Shown in pieces: positions 1 to 6,671 of a stretch of DNA of 7,558 bases (position 1 is its first letter; every line of letters begins with the position of its first letter). The position numbers and the translations under genes were made by a program. Source of the DNA: JAPOKJ01 sp043767985 (GTDB taxonomy: Bacteria; Pseudomonadota; Gammaproteobacteria; Burkholderiales; Burkholderiaceae_E); assembly GCA_043767985.1 (NCBI GenBank), contig JAYVKZ010000405.1, forward strand, positions 1 through 7,558, given 5' to 3'. The notes below the pieces were generated by a model that worked only from the letters and a program-made list of their open reading frames with translations, was not told where the DNA came from and did not search any database.

Positions 1-79
1 ATTCTGATGGCGGGTCAGGTTGAGGACGCGTTTTGAGCACAGCGATGAACACCACTGCACAAAAGACGAGCGCACTCAT
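1..79 (-). CDS. N-terminus of a protein with an N-terminal membrane segment, cut by the left edge
   Basis: An ATG at 79-77 on the minus strand overlaps the TGA of the enolase-superfamily gene as ATGA and opens a frame with no stop for 26 codons to the window edge. The visible peptide begins MSALVFCAVVFIAVLKTR and continues with a proline-rich hydrophilic stretch. Residues 2-15 are strongly hydrophobic and are followed by positive charges, as in an uncleaved signal anchor or first transmembrane helix. No Shine-Dalgarno sequence precedes the ATG, so translation would depend on coupling to the upstream gene, the same arrangement as at the regulator/enzyme junction. Family and function cannot be read from 26 residues. 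The overlap could be chance, because AAA-TGA always contains an ATG, so confidence is moderate. Confidence 0.42.
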   Translation of the reverse strand, partial: MSALVFCAVVFIAVLKTRPQPDPPSE

Positions 80-1212
80 TTGAGGTATGGGCTCAAGCCG
101 TTCAGGTCAGGCAAGTGTCCTAAGCCAGGTGCCATACCCAGATCGGCCCAGCCTTTTTGAACCAGATTCAGCGCCGGGCTCAAGAGGCTGCGCAAAGGGT
201 TGAGATTTGAGTCCACCTCCAGCATCCCGTCACCGCCTGCGCCCGCCAGCAAATGCCCTGAGGCCAACAAGCCAATGCCAGCTCCCAAGTAATGCGGACA
301 GAACCTCAAGCCCGCATCCTGAATACTTTGCACCACCGACCAGTTGCCCGAGATACCGCCCCACTTAGCGATATCCGGCTGGATGACGCCGAGCGCTTTC
401 GATCGAATGGCTTGTTCAAAACCTTCGTGTTCGCGAATGTTTTCTCCGGCCGCCAAGGGAATATCCACCACCGACCGAAGTGTTTGCCATTCCAGCCAGG
501 GCCTATCCGCTCTTATCGGTTCTTCCAGCCAAGCCAAATTAAAATCAGTAAAAGCCGGAGCGATCTCGCAGGCCTGGGCCAGGGACCAAGCTTGATTGGC
601 ATCAATCATTAGCGACTCACCCGCCCGTAAACCTCCCTGGAGCATTTGTACGTTGGCGAGATCCTTGGCGAGCCCAAAACCCACCTTGAGCTTGAAAGAC
701 TGGTAGCCTTGGGCCTGCATGGCCTGCATTTGCAGCTCTGGCCGTTCGGGATTAATTCCGCTTGCATAGACCTGAATACGGCTCTCCTTTCCGCCGAGAA
801 ATTGCCACAAGGGCATCCCCGCCTTACGCGCACCGAGATCCCATAAAGCCAAATCGATCCCTGCAATGGTTTGCGCCATGGGTCCGGGCTCACCGGATTG
901 AATGGCAAGCACCGCCGTACTTTCAGTGAGCTTTTCGAAGACATGTTGGGCACTGGTAAAAGCCCGCCCTTCTAGCAAAGGCAGCATAACCGTACGCAGT
1001 AAGTGGGCTCGATGCTCTGCCCCACAGGCCGGGAAATTGCACCAGATCTCTCCCCAGCCTTCACAACCGTCGCGATCCATCACCCTCACCAGAACTGCTG
1101 GGCGATCTTGCATGACGCCAAAGGATGTCTGCACTGGAGTCTTTAAAGGATAGCGATACACCCAAGCGTCGACATTATCGATCAATACAGAGAAGGTCGG
1201 CAAAGCTTTCAT
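76..1212 (-). CDS. Mandelate racemase/muconate lactonizing enzyme family protein (enolase superfamily, MR subgroup)
   Basis: This is a complete 378-residue protein, the usual length for the family. Enolase-superfamily enzymes abstract a proton alpha to a carboxylate held on Mg2+, and MR-subgroup members racemise, epimerise or dehydrate hydroxy or sugar acids. The N-terminal capping domain spans about residues 10-130 and the barrel about 140-350. Visible catalytic features are K174-x-K176 (FKLKVG), metal ligands D204 (MIDAN), E230 (WLEEP) and E257 (AAGEN), and the His-Asp dyad D280 (QPD) and H307 (CPH). The D280-H307 spacing of 27 equals that of D270/H297 in mandelate racemase, which supports the MR subgroup. 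No signal peptide is seen, so it should be cytosolic. Its ATG overlaps the stop of the GntR gene as ATGA and has no Shine-Dalgarno sequence, which suggests translational coupling. The substrate is unknown; context points to an organic acid imported by the divergent ABC system. Confidence 0.93.
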   Translation of the reverse strand: MKALPTFSVLIDNVDAWVYRYPLKTPVQTSFGVMQDRPAVLVRVMDRDGCEGWGEIWCNFPACGAEHRAHLLRTVMLPLLEGRAFTSAQHVFEKLTESTAVLAIQSGEPGPMAQTIAGIDLALWDLGARKAGMPLWQFLGGKESRIQVYASGINPERPELQMQAMQAQGYQSFKLKVGFGLAKDLANVQMLQGGLRAGESLMIDANQAWSLAQACEIAPAFTDFNLAWLEEPIRADRPWLEWQTLRSVVDIPLAAGENIREHEGFEQAIRSKALGVIQPDIAKWGGISGNWSVVQSIQDAGLRFCPHYLGAGIGLLASGHLLAGAGGDGMLEVDSNLNPLRSLLSPALNLVQKGWADLGMAPGLGHLPDLNGLSPYLK

Positions 1213-1934
1213 GGTTTGAGGTTCATGTCGAGATGGATGGCATCTCCACGATAAGTCACTTCCCCAAGATACAGTACCTTACCCTCTGGCGAACGGAACA
1301 GGCGCCGGACATGAGCGACCGGTGCGTTCACTGGAATGCCCAGCAGTTTCGCGACTTCCATGTCGCAAGTGCTGATCGTCAGAGTCTGACGAGCATCGGC
1401 GATCACTAACGCTTTCATGTCGGTCAACAGTGGAATCACAGGCTTTTCCCGAAACCGTTTGGGATGTTTGCGAAACACTTCCTCATCCAAATAAATATTG
1501 ATGACGCAATAGGGCTCGCCCTGTCTTGAATGCACCCGCCGCATAAAGACGTATCGCTTGGCCGGCACACCATCTTCTGGGCGCAAGGGTGCCGAGGATA
1601 CAGATTCGTCGATATTGACAATCTTGGCCTCGGTATCTCGGTAGTGACGTGCCAAGGCCTCTAGCGTGAATTCCACTTGAATGGACCGAGCTCGCGCAGG
1701 CATCGCGGTAACAAAGGTGCCCCGGCCTTGCTGGGCACTCAACAAACCTTCCCTCACCAGCAAATTGACCGACTGCCGGACTGTGACCCGCGCCACCCCA
1801 AACTCCACTGCCAACTCATCAAGCGAAGGAAGGCAATCGCCAACCGTCCAGACACCGCGCGTGATTCTTTGGCGCAACACATCCGCGACCTGGAGATACC
1901 GGGGAATCGGGCTGGCAGAAAAATGGTCGGGCAT
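1209..1934 (-). CDS. GntR-family transcriptional regulator, HutC subfamily (wHTH + UTRA domain)
   Basis: A 241-residue cytosolic DNA-binding protein. Residues about 10-76 form a GntR winged helix-turn-helix: IPRYLQVADVLRQRI, the conserved G-x-W and LPS elements, a recognition helix near residues 48-58 (ARVTVRQSVNLL) and a wing QQGRGTFV at 68-75. Residues about 96-236 match the UTRA ligand-binding fold of the HutC subfamily, including ALVIADARQTLTIS and the GEVTYRGD strand near the end. Such proteins usually repress catabolic genes and release DNA on binding a pathway metabolite. I chose the ATG at 1934, which has a weak GGA 6 nt upstream; an in-frame TTG two codons earlier (1940) would give 243 residues but has no better ribosome site. 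The gene is first in the leftward operon and is divergent from the transporter, so it probably controls the shared intergenic region, including itself. The effector is unknown. Confidence 0.92.
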   Translation of the reverse strand: MPDHFSASPIPRYLQVADVLRQRITRGVWTVGDCLPSLDELAVEFGVARVTVRQSVNLLVREGLLSAQQGRGTFVTAMPARARSIQVEFTLEALARHYRDTEAKIVNIDESVSSAPLRPEDGVPAKRYVFMRRVHSRQGEPYCVINIYLDEEVFRKHPKRFREKPVIPLLTDMKALVIADARQTLTISTCDMEVAKLLGIPVNAPVAHVRRLFRSPEGKVLYLGEVTYRGDAIHLDMNLKP

Positions 1935-2004
1935 CGGCAATCCGGATTAGCAAGGTGGATGAAGCTTGATGGGCAACTCTATTTAAGACCACCAGCAACC
2001 TGGT

Positions 2005-2033
2005 TTGTCTAAAGGTATGGTCTATAGTATGAT
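2005..2033 (+). promoter_or_regulatory. Putative sigma70 promoter of the transporter operon
   Basis: TTGTCT at 2005-2010 (4 of 6 matches to the -35 consensus) and TATGAT at 2028-2033 (5 of 6 to the -10 consensus) are separated by exactly 17 bp. Transcription would start near 2040, leaving a leader of roughly 23 nt before the permease ATG at 2063. It is the best plus-strand promoter match I found between the divergent genes. On the minus strand, TATAGA (complement of 2021-2026) is a possible -10 for the regulator, but I see no good -35 for it. Confidence 0.55.
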
Positions 2034-2040
2034 CATATTA
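2025..2040. promoter_or_regulatory. Palindromic candidate operator overlapping the -10 box
   Basis: TATGATCATA at 2028-2037 is a perfect 10-bp palindrome. It extends to the 16-bp TAGTATGATCATATTA with a single mismatched pair (2027/2038). The half-site TATGATC also has an upstream near-copy in direct orientation, TATGGTC at 2016-2022, exactly 12 bp away. A palindrome covering the -10 box between a GntR gene and its divergent target is the expected position for a repressor operator. The match to a HutC-type site is by position and symmetry only, since GntR operators vary. The centre is an ordinary GATC sequence, and AT-rich palindromes can arise by chance. Confidence 0.42.
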
Positions 2041-2062
2041 CACTGGAAGGCACCCCCACACC

Positions 2063-2833
2063 ATGTCTGCTCAATCGCAGCTCAAGCAAGTCGCCCTGAT
2101 TCTCTCGCCCTGGCTACTTTTGCTGATGCTCTGGTATGCAGTTCGCGCCAGCGGCCTGATCAATCCCGCCCTGGTTCCCTCGCCTCACGAGGTTTGGTTT
2201 AAGTTCATCGAGTTGTCTCGCGGACGCTTATGGATGGACATCTGGATGTCAGCCCAAAGGGTCATGATTGGCGTCTTCTTGGGGATACTGCTCGCTGTCC
2301 CAGTCGGTTTCTGTTTGGGTTGGTACAAGGGCGTGCGGAGCTTTATCGATCCGGTCATCAATTTCTTTCGCGCTTTGCCGCCTATCGCATTGATTCCCCT
2401 GGTCATCGTCTACTTCGGTATCGGTGAAACAGCCAAAAGTGCGATTCTCTTTTATGCCTCTTTCTTTGCGGGGGTGATCGTCATGTATGAGGGCATCGCA
2501 CAGATCAGCCCCATTTACATCCGTGTCGCCCGCACACTGGGCGCCAGTGATTTAGAGATATTTTCGCGTGTCATTGTTCCACTAGCATTACCCCATATTC
2601 TCACCGCGATCCGAGTAGCCCTTGGGGTGGCCTGGGCGACCTTGGTGGCTTCAGAACTGATCGCCGCGCAACAAGGTTTGGGTGCCTTGATTCAAAATGC
2701 CTCGTCATTTTTTCAACTCGACATTATTTATGTGGGCATCATTTGCATCGGTTTCATCGCCCTGCTCATGGACTTGATCCTGCGCCAGTTCAGTCGTCGT
2801 TTGCTTTCATGGCAAGACCGCCTGGCCCAATAA
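2063..2833 (+). CDS. ABC transporter permease, SsuC/TauC-like (BPD-type inner membrane component)
   Basis: A 256-residue inner-membrane protein, typical length for permeases of the nitrate/sulfonate/taurine-type importers. Six hydrophobic helices can be placed at about residues 9-27, 66-88, 103-120, 126-143, 184-203 and 220-240. The cytoplasmic EAA loop that docks on the ATPase lies between helices 4 and 5 (about 143-176). Its core runs ARTLGASDLEIFSRV and ends in IVPLALP, with the invariant glycine at residue 160. The sequence LVPSPHEVW near residue 37 is also typical of this family. It would act as a homodimer with the next gene's ATPase. The ATG at 2063 is preceded by GGAAGG at 2045-2050 with a rather long 12-nt spacer, so initiation may be modest. 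The stop is followed after one base by the ATPase start (TAAGATG). Substrate cannot be deduced from the permease. Confidence 0.93.
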   Translation: MSAQSQLKQVALILSPWLLLLMLWYAVRASGLINPALVPSPHEVWFKFIELSRGRLWMDIWMSAQRVMIGVFLGILLAVPVGFCLGWYKGVRSFIDPVINFFRALPPIALIPLVIVYFGIGETAKSAILFYASFFAGVIVMYEGIAQISPIYIRVARTLGASDLEIFSRVIVPLALPHILTAIRVALGVAWATLVASELIAAQQGLGALIQNASSFFQLDIIYVGIICIGFIALLMDLILRQFSRRLLSWQDRLAQ

Positions 2834-2834
2834 G

Positions 2835-3668
2835 ATGAATCCAACGTCCATGGGCCCAAGCTTGGCTCCACGCATAATTTTTGACACGGTCAGTGTCAGC
2901 TTTGTTACGCCGCAAGGGCCAATGAAAGTGGTCGACAAAGTCAACTTAGACATTAAAGATGGTGAGTTCGTTTCGATCATTGGCCCCTCGGGTTGCGGAA
3001 AGACGACCCTGATGAATATCGTGGGTGGCTTTGTGAGTCCGACTGAAGGTCGCGTTCTCGTTGACGGCAAACAAGTGAGCGGACCAGGGCCGGAGCGCGG
3101 CGTGATCTTTCAGGAATATGGCGTTTTTCCTTGGTTGAACGTCCGGCAAAACATCGAGTTTGGCCTCAAGCTTAAAACCAATCTCTCTTCCCCCCAGCAA
3201 CGCGCCGCAATCTCGGACAAGTACATGTTGCTGATGGGTCTGAGCGATTTCGCAGAGCACTTCCCCAAGCATTTGTCGGGAGGCATGAAACAAAGACTAG
3301 CCCTGGCCAGAGCCTATGCAGTCAGTCCCCAATTTTTGCTGATGGACGAACCCTTCGGCGCGCTCGATTCGCAAACCCGTAGCGCCATGCAGGACCTCTT
3401 GCTTGAAGTGTTAAAGGCCGAAGGAAAGACGGTATTGCTCATCACCCATTCGGTGGATGAGGCCATTTATCTGTCCTCCAAAATCGTCATCGTGACTGCA
3501 CGTCCTGCGCGCATCCGCACAGTTATTGAGGTGCCCTTCGGCTATCCGAGACAGCAGTCGATTCAGGAAGATCCGAGATTTACCGCATTGAGAGCCGAGA
3601 TCCGCGAGCAGGTGATGCAGGAATATGCTGCACAATCGAGGCAAAGTTCAAAGATAAACCCACCTTGA
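2835..3668 (+). CDS. ABC transporter ATP-binding protein, SsuB/TauB-like
   Basis: A 277-residue ATPase that powers import through the permease encoded immediately upstream. All nucleotide-binding elements are intact: Walker A GPSGCGKTT at residues 50-58, Q-loop Q93 (IFQEYGVFPW), signature LSGGMKQR at 147-154, Walker B FLLMDEP at 167-173 with catalytic E172, D-loop GALD at 175-178 and switch H205 (LLITHS). The QEYGVFPW Q-loop and DEPFGALDSQTR segment are typical of the SsuB/TauB/NrtD group. Its ATG lies one base after the permease stop with no Shine-Dalgarno sequence, so it is probably translated by re-initiating ribosomes. An in-frame ATG at 2850 would remove five residues and also lacks a ribosome site. 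The protein has a short charged C-terminal tail but no added regulatory domain. Catalytically it looks fully functional. Confidence 0.95.
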   Translation: MNPTSMGPSLAPRIIFDTVSVSFVTPQGPMKVVDKVNLDIKDGEFVSIIGPSGCGKTTLMNIVGGFVSPTEGRVLVDGKQVSGPGPERGVIFQEYGVFPWLNVRQNIEFGLKLKTNLSSPQQRAAISDKYMLLMGLSDFAEHFPKHLSGGMKQRLALARAYAVSPQFLLMDEPFGALDSQTRSAMQDLLLEVLKAEGKTVLLITHSVDEAIYLSSKIVIVTARPARIRTVIEVPFGYPRQQSIQEDPRFTALRAEIREQVMQEYAAQSRQSSKINPP

Positions 3669-3671
3669 GGA
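3667..3671 (+). promoter_or_regulatory. Strong ribosome binding site of the binding-protein gene
   Basis: GAGGA at 3667-3671 lies 7 nt before the ATG at 3679 and overlaps the last bases of the ATPase stop codon. It is the only near-consensus Shine-Dalgarno sequence at optimal spacing in this operon. This fits the usual need for excess binding protein over the membrane components. Confidence 0.65.
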
Positions 3672-3678
3672 AATCATC

Positions 3679-4692
3679 ATGAAGCCCCAAACGACAACAC
3701 AACGCCGTACCCTATTGAAGGCAGGTGTGGTGGCAATTACTACCGGACTAGGCGCCCCTGCTCTTGCACAAGTCCGTACCAAGGTTAAGGTCGGTTACCT
3801 GCATACTTCTGCGGTTGATGGCCATATCTGGCTCGGTCAGCAAATGGGTACCTTTGCCAATCAGGGTCTGGATCTGGAATTGATTCAGTTCACCACGGGC
3901 CTAGAATTATTCCAGGCCATGATCGGAGGAAGCCTGGACGTCCTGTCGACCGGCGCGGTCGTTTCAAACTTTCCGGCACGCGGACAGGGCAAAGTTTTCC
4001 TGATCAATAATATCGAGTATGCCACTGCCCAGCTATGGGTGCGGGAAGATTCAGGCATTAAGACCCTGGCCGACCTCAGAGGCAAGCAAATCTCCACGAC
4101 CACCGGCACCACTGCTCATGTGTTTTTAGATCGCGCCCTTCGCTCCGTGAATCTGGACAGTAGCAAGGACGTTCAAATTGTGAACCAACGTATGGCCGAG
4201 GCTGTCACCTCGTTCATTTCCGGAGCGGTGCCGGCCGTTGCTCTATGGTCGCCCTTCGATTCGACGGTACGCTCCAAGTTACCTACGGCCCGCAAGCTAG
4301 TCGATGCATCAGCCTTCTACCCGCAGGCCGCCATTATGGGCGGATGGGCCGCTCGCAATGACTATTTCGAAAAGAACCGTGCAGTCCTCGAAAAAATCGT
4401 TGCAGCTTGGTTACCGGTCAATGATTTTATCGTCAAGAACCCTGACCAAGCAGCAGAAAACTTGCAAAAGAACAACTACAAAGAAGTGCCCTTAGCCGAT
4501 TTCAAAGACCAGTTCAAAGCGTCCAGGTATTACAGTAATAGCGAGTGGCGCAACCGATATGCAGACGGGACCGTCACCAAATGGTTGCAACAGGTCACCG
4601 ACTTTTTTGTGCAAAACGCAAACATCAGTAATGCTCTTCAGGCCACACAGTATTTCGAACCTAAGTTGTTAATGGATCAAGTAAAGGTGTGA
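3679..4692 (+). CDS. ABC transporter substrate-binding protein, SsuA/TauA/NMT1-like, with Tat-type signal peptide
   Basis: A 337-residue precursor that captures the substrate in the periplasm and delivers it to the permease. The N-terminus carries a twin-arginine signal: QRRTLLKAG at residues 8-16, then a weakly hydrophobic glycine/alanine stretch and an APALA|QV cleavage site after residue 30. The mature protein starts with the first beta strand (KVKVGYLHTS) and shows the type II periplasmic-binding pattern of this group: HIWLGQQMGTFANQGLDLEL near 49-68, the GGSLDVLSTGA segment near 83-93, and the domain-crossing LADLRGKQISTTTGT near 131-145. Early aromatic and polar residues probably form the pocket, but the ligand cannot be assigned. 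Relatives bind sulfonates, nitrate, thiamine precursors or aromatic acids. It has its own strong ribosome site, and its stop overlaps the GTG start of the next gene by 4 bp (GTGA). Confidence 0.92.
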   Translation: MKPQTTTQRRTLLKAGVVAITTGLGAPALAQVRTKVKVGYLHTSAVDGHIWLGQQMGTFANQGLDLELIQFTTGLELFQAMIGGSLDVLSTGAVVSNFPARGQGKVFLINNIEYATAQLWVREDSGIKTLADLRGKQISTTTGTTAHVFLDRALRSVNLDSSKDVQIVNQRMAEAVTSFISGAVPAVALWSPFDSTVRSKLPTARKLVDASAFYPQAAIMGGWAARNDYFEKNRAVLEKIVAAWLPVNDFIVKNPDQAAENLQKNNYKEVPLADFKDQFKASRYYSNSEWRNRYADGTVTKWLQQVTDFFVQNANISNALQATQYFEPKLLMDQVKV

Positions 4693-6311
4693 AGCCCGAC
4701 CCATCTGAGATCGCGAGAAGCAGCTTTGATTACATTATCGTCGGGGCCGGGTCAGCGGGTTGTGTTCTCGCCAACCGACTGAGTGCCAACCCGCTGCACC
4801 GGGTATTGCTGATTGAAGCAGGCGGCGAAGCGCGCAACTTTTGGTTGCGGCTGCCAATCGGCTATTTCCGAACGATCTACGATAGGCGCCACTCTAGGCA
4901 ATTTGATGTCGAACCCCAAGAAGCCACCGCCCACCGCGCGATCACCTGGCCGCGCGGCAGGGTCATGGGCGGCTCAAGCTCGATCAACGGGCTGCTCTAT
5001 ATCCGTGGTCAGCGTGCCGATTTCGACGGATGGGCATCAAATGGTGCAAAAGGGTGGTCCTATCAGGAATTATTGCCGTTCTTCAAGAAATCCGAAGGCT
5101 ATCAAGGAGCAGCCTCTTCTTTTCACGGGACCGAGGGCGAGCTTGGTGTGTCCGAGCTACGCAACGATCACCCATACTGCGCAGCCTGGATAGAAGCGGG
5201 CCTACAAGCAGGGTATCCCGCTAACCCGGACTTTAACGGAGCGCTTGATGAAGGCTTGGGCGCCTATCAATTGACGCTAAAGGGGCGCTGGCGCTCGAGC
5301 GCAGCCACAGCCTTTATCGCGCCGGTGCGACAGCGCTCGAACCTGACCATACTGACGGGCGTTCAAGTTACTAGGGTCCTACTCGAAAATACCCGCGCTG
5401 TCGGAGTTGAATGGCAAGGCCGGTCTGGCAGGCACCAATGTCACGTCCAGGGCGAAGTCATTCTGGCCGCAGGTGCACTGCAGTCGCCCCATCTCCTGCA
5501 GTTATCGGGTATCGGTGCCGCCGACATGTTGCGCCAACAAGGTATCGCGGTGCGCCGCGATGCGCCCCAGGTCGGGGCTAACCTACAGGATCATTATCAG
5601 GCCAGGGTCATCGTCAAGTTACGCGAGAAAAAGTCCCTAAACAATCAAATCCGCAGCCCCTCTGGCTTGGCGCAGATGGGCGCGCAGTGGCTGTTCCAGC
5701 AACGTGGTCCACTGACTGTGGGTGCTGGTCAAGTAGGTGGCATGGTGAGAAGTTCTGTCGCCAAGGACTCGCGCGCGGATGTGCTATTCAATGTCATGCC
5801 CTTGTCCGTCGACAAACCAGGCGACCCCTTGCACCGCTTCCCAGGGTTTTCGGCGTCGGCTGCCCAGTGCCGGCCCGAGTCGCGCGGAAGTGTCTCCCTG
5901 CGCAGTGGCGACCCTCTCCAAGCACCAAGAATCGTGTCTAACTATCTGACAGAGCCGCATGACATCAAGGTTTTGGTGGAAGGATTGAAGCAGCTGCGCG
6001 AGATCTATCAACAGCCCGCTTTTCGGAACCTCATCACCCAGGATGAATACATGCCAGGCATGAGCGCCGACAATGAAACTTTGCTTGCCCATTTTGCACG
6101 TCAAAAAGGCGGCACTATTTTCCATCCGGTTGGCACCTGCCGCATGGGAGAGGATGAGCACGCGGTTGTTGATTCGAAACTTAGAGTGCGCGGCATCGAA
6201 TCACTCAGGGTCATCGACGCCTCGGTCATGCCGACCTTGGTGTCCGCCAATACCAATGCGGCAGCTATCGTCATTGGAGAAAAAGGGGCCGACCTGATTC
6301 TTCGAAGCTGA
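4689..6311 (+). CDS. GMC-family FAD-dependent oxidoreductase (choline/alcohol dehydrogenase-like)
   Basis: A 540-residue flavoenzyme of normal family length. GMC enzymes oxidise an alcohol to an aldehyde or acid, passing electrons to oxygen or the respiratory chain. The FAD dinucleotide fold is at residues 14-46 (YIIVGAGSAGC, with E43 in LIEAGG). GMC signature 1 falls at about 89-112 (RGRVMGGSSSING) and signature 2 at 262-276 (GALQSPHLLQLSGIG). The catalytic histidine is H479 (FHPVGTCRMG). The second active-site position is probably N521 (SANTNA), 42 residues later, giving the His/Asn pair seen in choline-oxidising members. There is no signal peptide, so it acts in the cytoplasm or loosely at the membrane. 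It starts with GTG overlapping the binding-protein stop as GTGA; AAGG lies too close to serve as a normal ribosome site, so coupling is likely. Co-transcription with an importer suggests it oxidises the imported compound. The substrate is unknown and choline is not specifically supported. Only 45 bp separate its stop from the convergent pseudogene, with no evident terminator. Confidence 0.94.
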   Translation: MKPDPSEIARSSFDYIIVGAGSAGCVLANRLSANPLHRVLLIEAGGEARNFWLRLPIGYFRTIYDRRHSRQFDVEPQEATAHRAITWPRGRVMGGSSSINGLLYIRGQRADFDGWASNGAKGWSYQELLPFFKKSEGYQGAASSFHGTEGELGVSELRNDHPYCAAWIEAGLQAGYPANPDFNGALDEGLGAYQLTLKGRWRSSAATAFIAPVRQRSNLTILTGVQVTRVLLENTRAVGVEWQGRSGRHQCHVQGEVILAAGALQSPHLLQLSGIGAADMLRQQGIAVRRDAPQVGANLQDHYQARVIVKLREKKSLNNQIRSPSGLAQMGAQWLFQQRGPLTVGAGQVGGMVRSSVAKDSRADVLFNVMPLSVDKPGDPLHRFPGFSASAAQCRPESRGSVSLRSGDPLQAPRIVSNYLTEPHDIKVLVEGLKQLREIYQQPAFRNLITQDEYMPGMSADNETLLAHFARQKGGTIFHPVGTCRMGEDEHAVVDSKLRVRGIESLRVIDASVMPTLVSANTNAAAIVIGEKGADLILRS

Positions 6312-6356
6312 GTACGGCCAACGATCTACGGCTGAAAAGCGCCCGTGAAGAATGGC

Positions 6357-6671
6357 TCAACGTAGCGCAGGTAACTCAAACAAGCTGCCCACTGCCTCCT
6401 CCTCAAGGTTGTCGTCGGCGTTATTGAAGAATGTCTGGGTAGCGATCGTTTCCAATCGGGTAGCCTCGTCCCCCTCTCTTGTTTGATCGGTCCCATCAAA
6501 GCTGTGACTGGGTTTCAGGACGACGGGTAACATGTCCATCTGTCGCCAGACGGGTGTGCCCATGATCAGGGATGTCACCAGTGCCAGGCCGCGCGCCGCC
6601 CACCAGACCGCGCGTTGCGTCGTAGAGTCCAGACCGTGAAGCGCCGGTAGCGCTGGTCGCCGAGCGGCCGC
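6357..6671 (-). pseudogene. C-terminal anchor and acidic tail of a large surface protein, out of frame with its N-terminal remnant
   Basis: This minus-strand frame is open from a TGA at 6672-6674 to a TGA at 6357-6359. Its first clear content is HGLDSTTQRAVWWAARG near 6590-6640. A hydrophobic segment follows (GLALVTSLIMGTPVW), then RQMDMLPVV, then a strongly charged tail with NNADDNLEEEAVGSLF. An amphipathic or transmembrane segment ending in a P-x-W-R-x-x-D-x-L-P-V motif, followed by an acidic tail, is from memory the usual C-terminal end of giant DUF4347/cadherin-type bacterial surface proteins. There is no good independent start: the first methionine-equivalent codon, GTG at 6578, lies inside the hydrophobic segment. 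I infer one frameshift near 6620-6670 that separates it from the upstream remnant. It could instead be a small independent membrane protein, but I think this unlikely. Confidence 0.6.

Noticed and set aside
80..96. Inverted repeat TTGAG-GTATGGG-CTCAA at the end of the MR-family gene, considered as a terminator
   Set aside because: The arms are only 5 bp with no following U-tract, it lies inside coding sequence, and the next gene apparently starts directly after it.
1991..2004. Small inverted repeat ACCAG-CAAC-CTGGT just upstream of the -35 box, considered as a second operator
   Set aside because: Arms of 5 bp are too short to separate from chance, and it shares no sequence with the palindrome at 2028-2037.
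2946..3293. Minus-strand frame of 115 residues within the ATPase gene
   Set aside because: It is antisense to the Walker A through signature region of an intact ABC ATPase.
5784..6161. Minus-strand frame of 125 residues
   Set aside because: It is the antisense shadow of the GMC gene, whose conserved motifs run through this stretch on the plus strand.
6300..6356. Possible bidirectional terminator between the convergent GMC gene and adhesin remnant
   Set aside because: The only symmetry is a short CTTCGAAG within the end of the GMC gene. There is no GC-rich stem followed by a U-tract on either strand.
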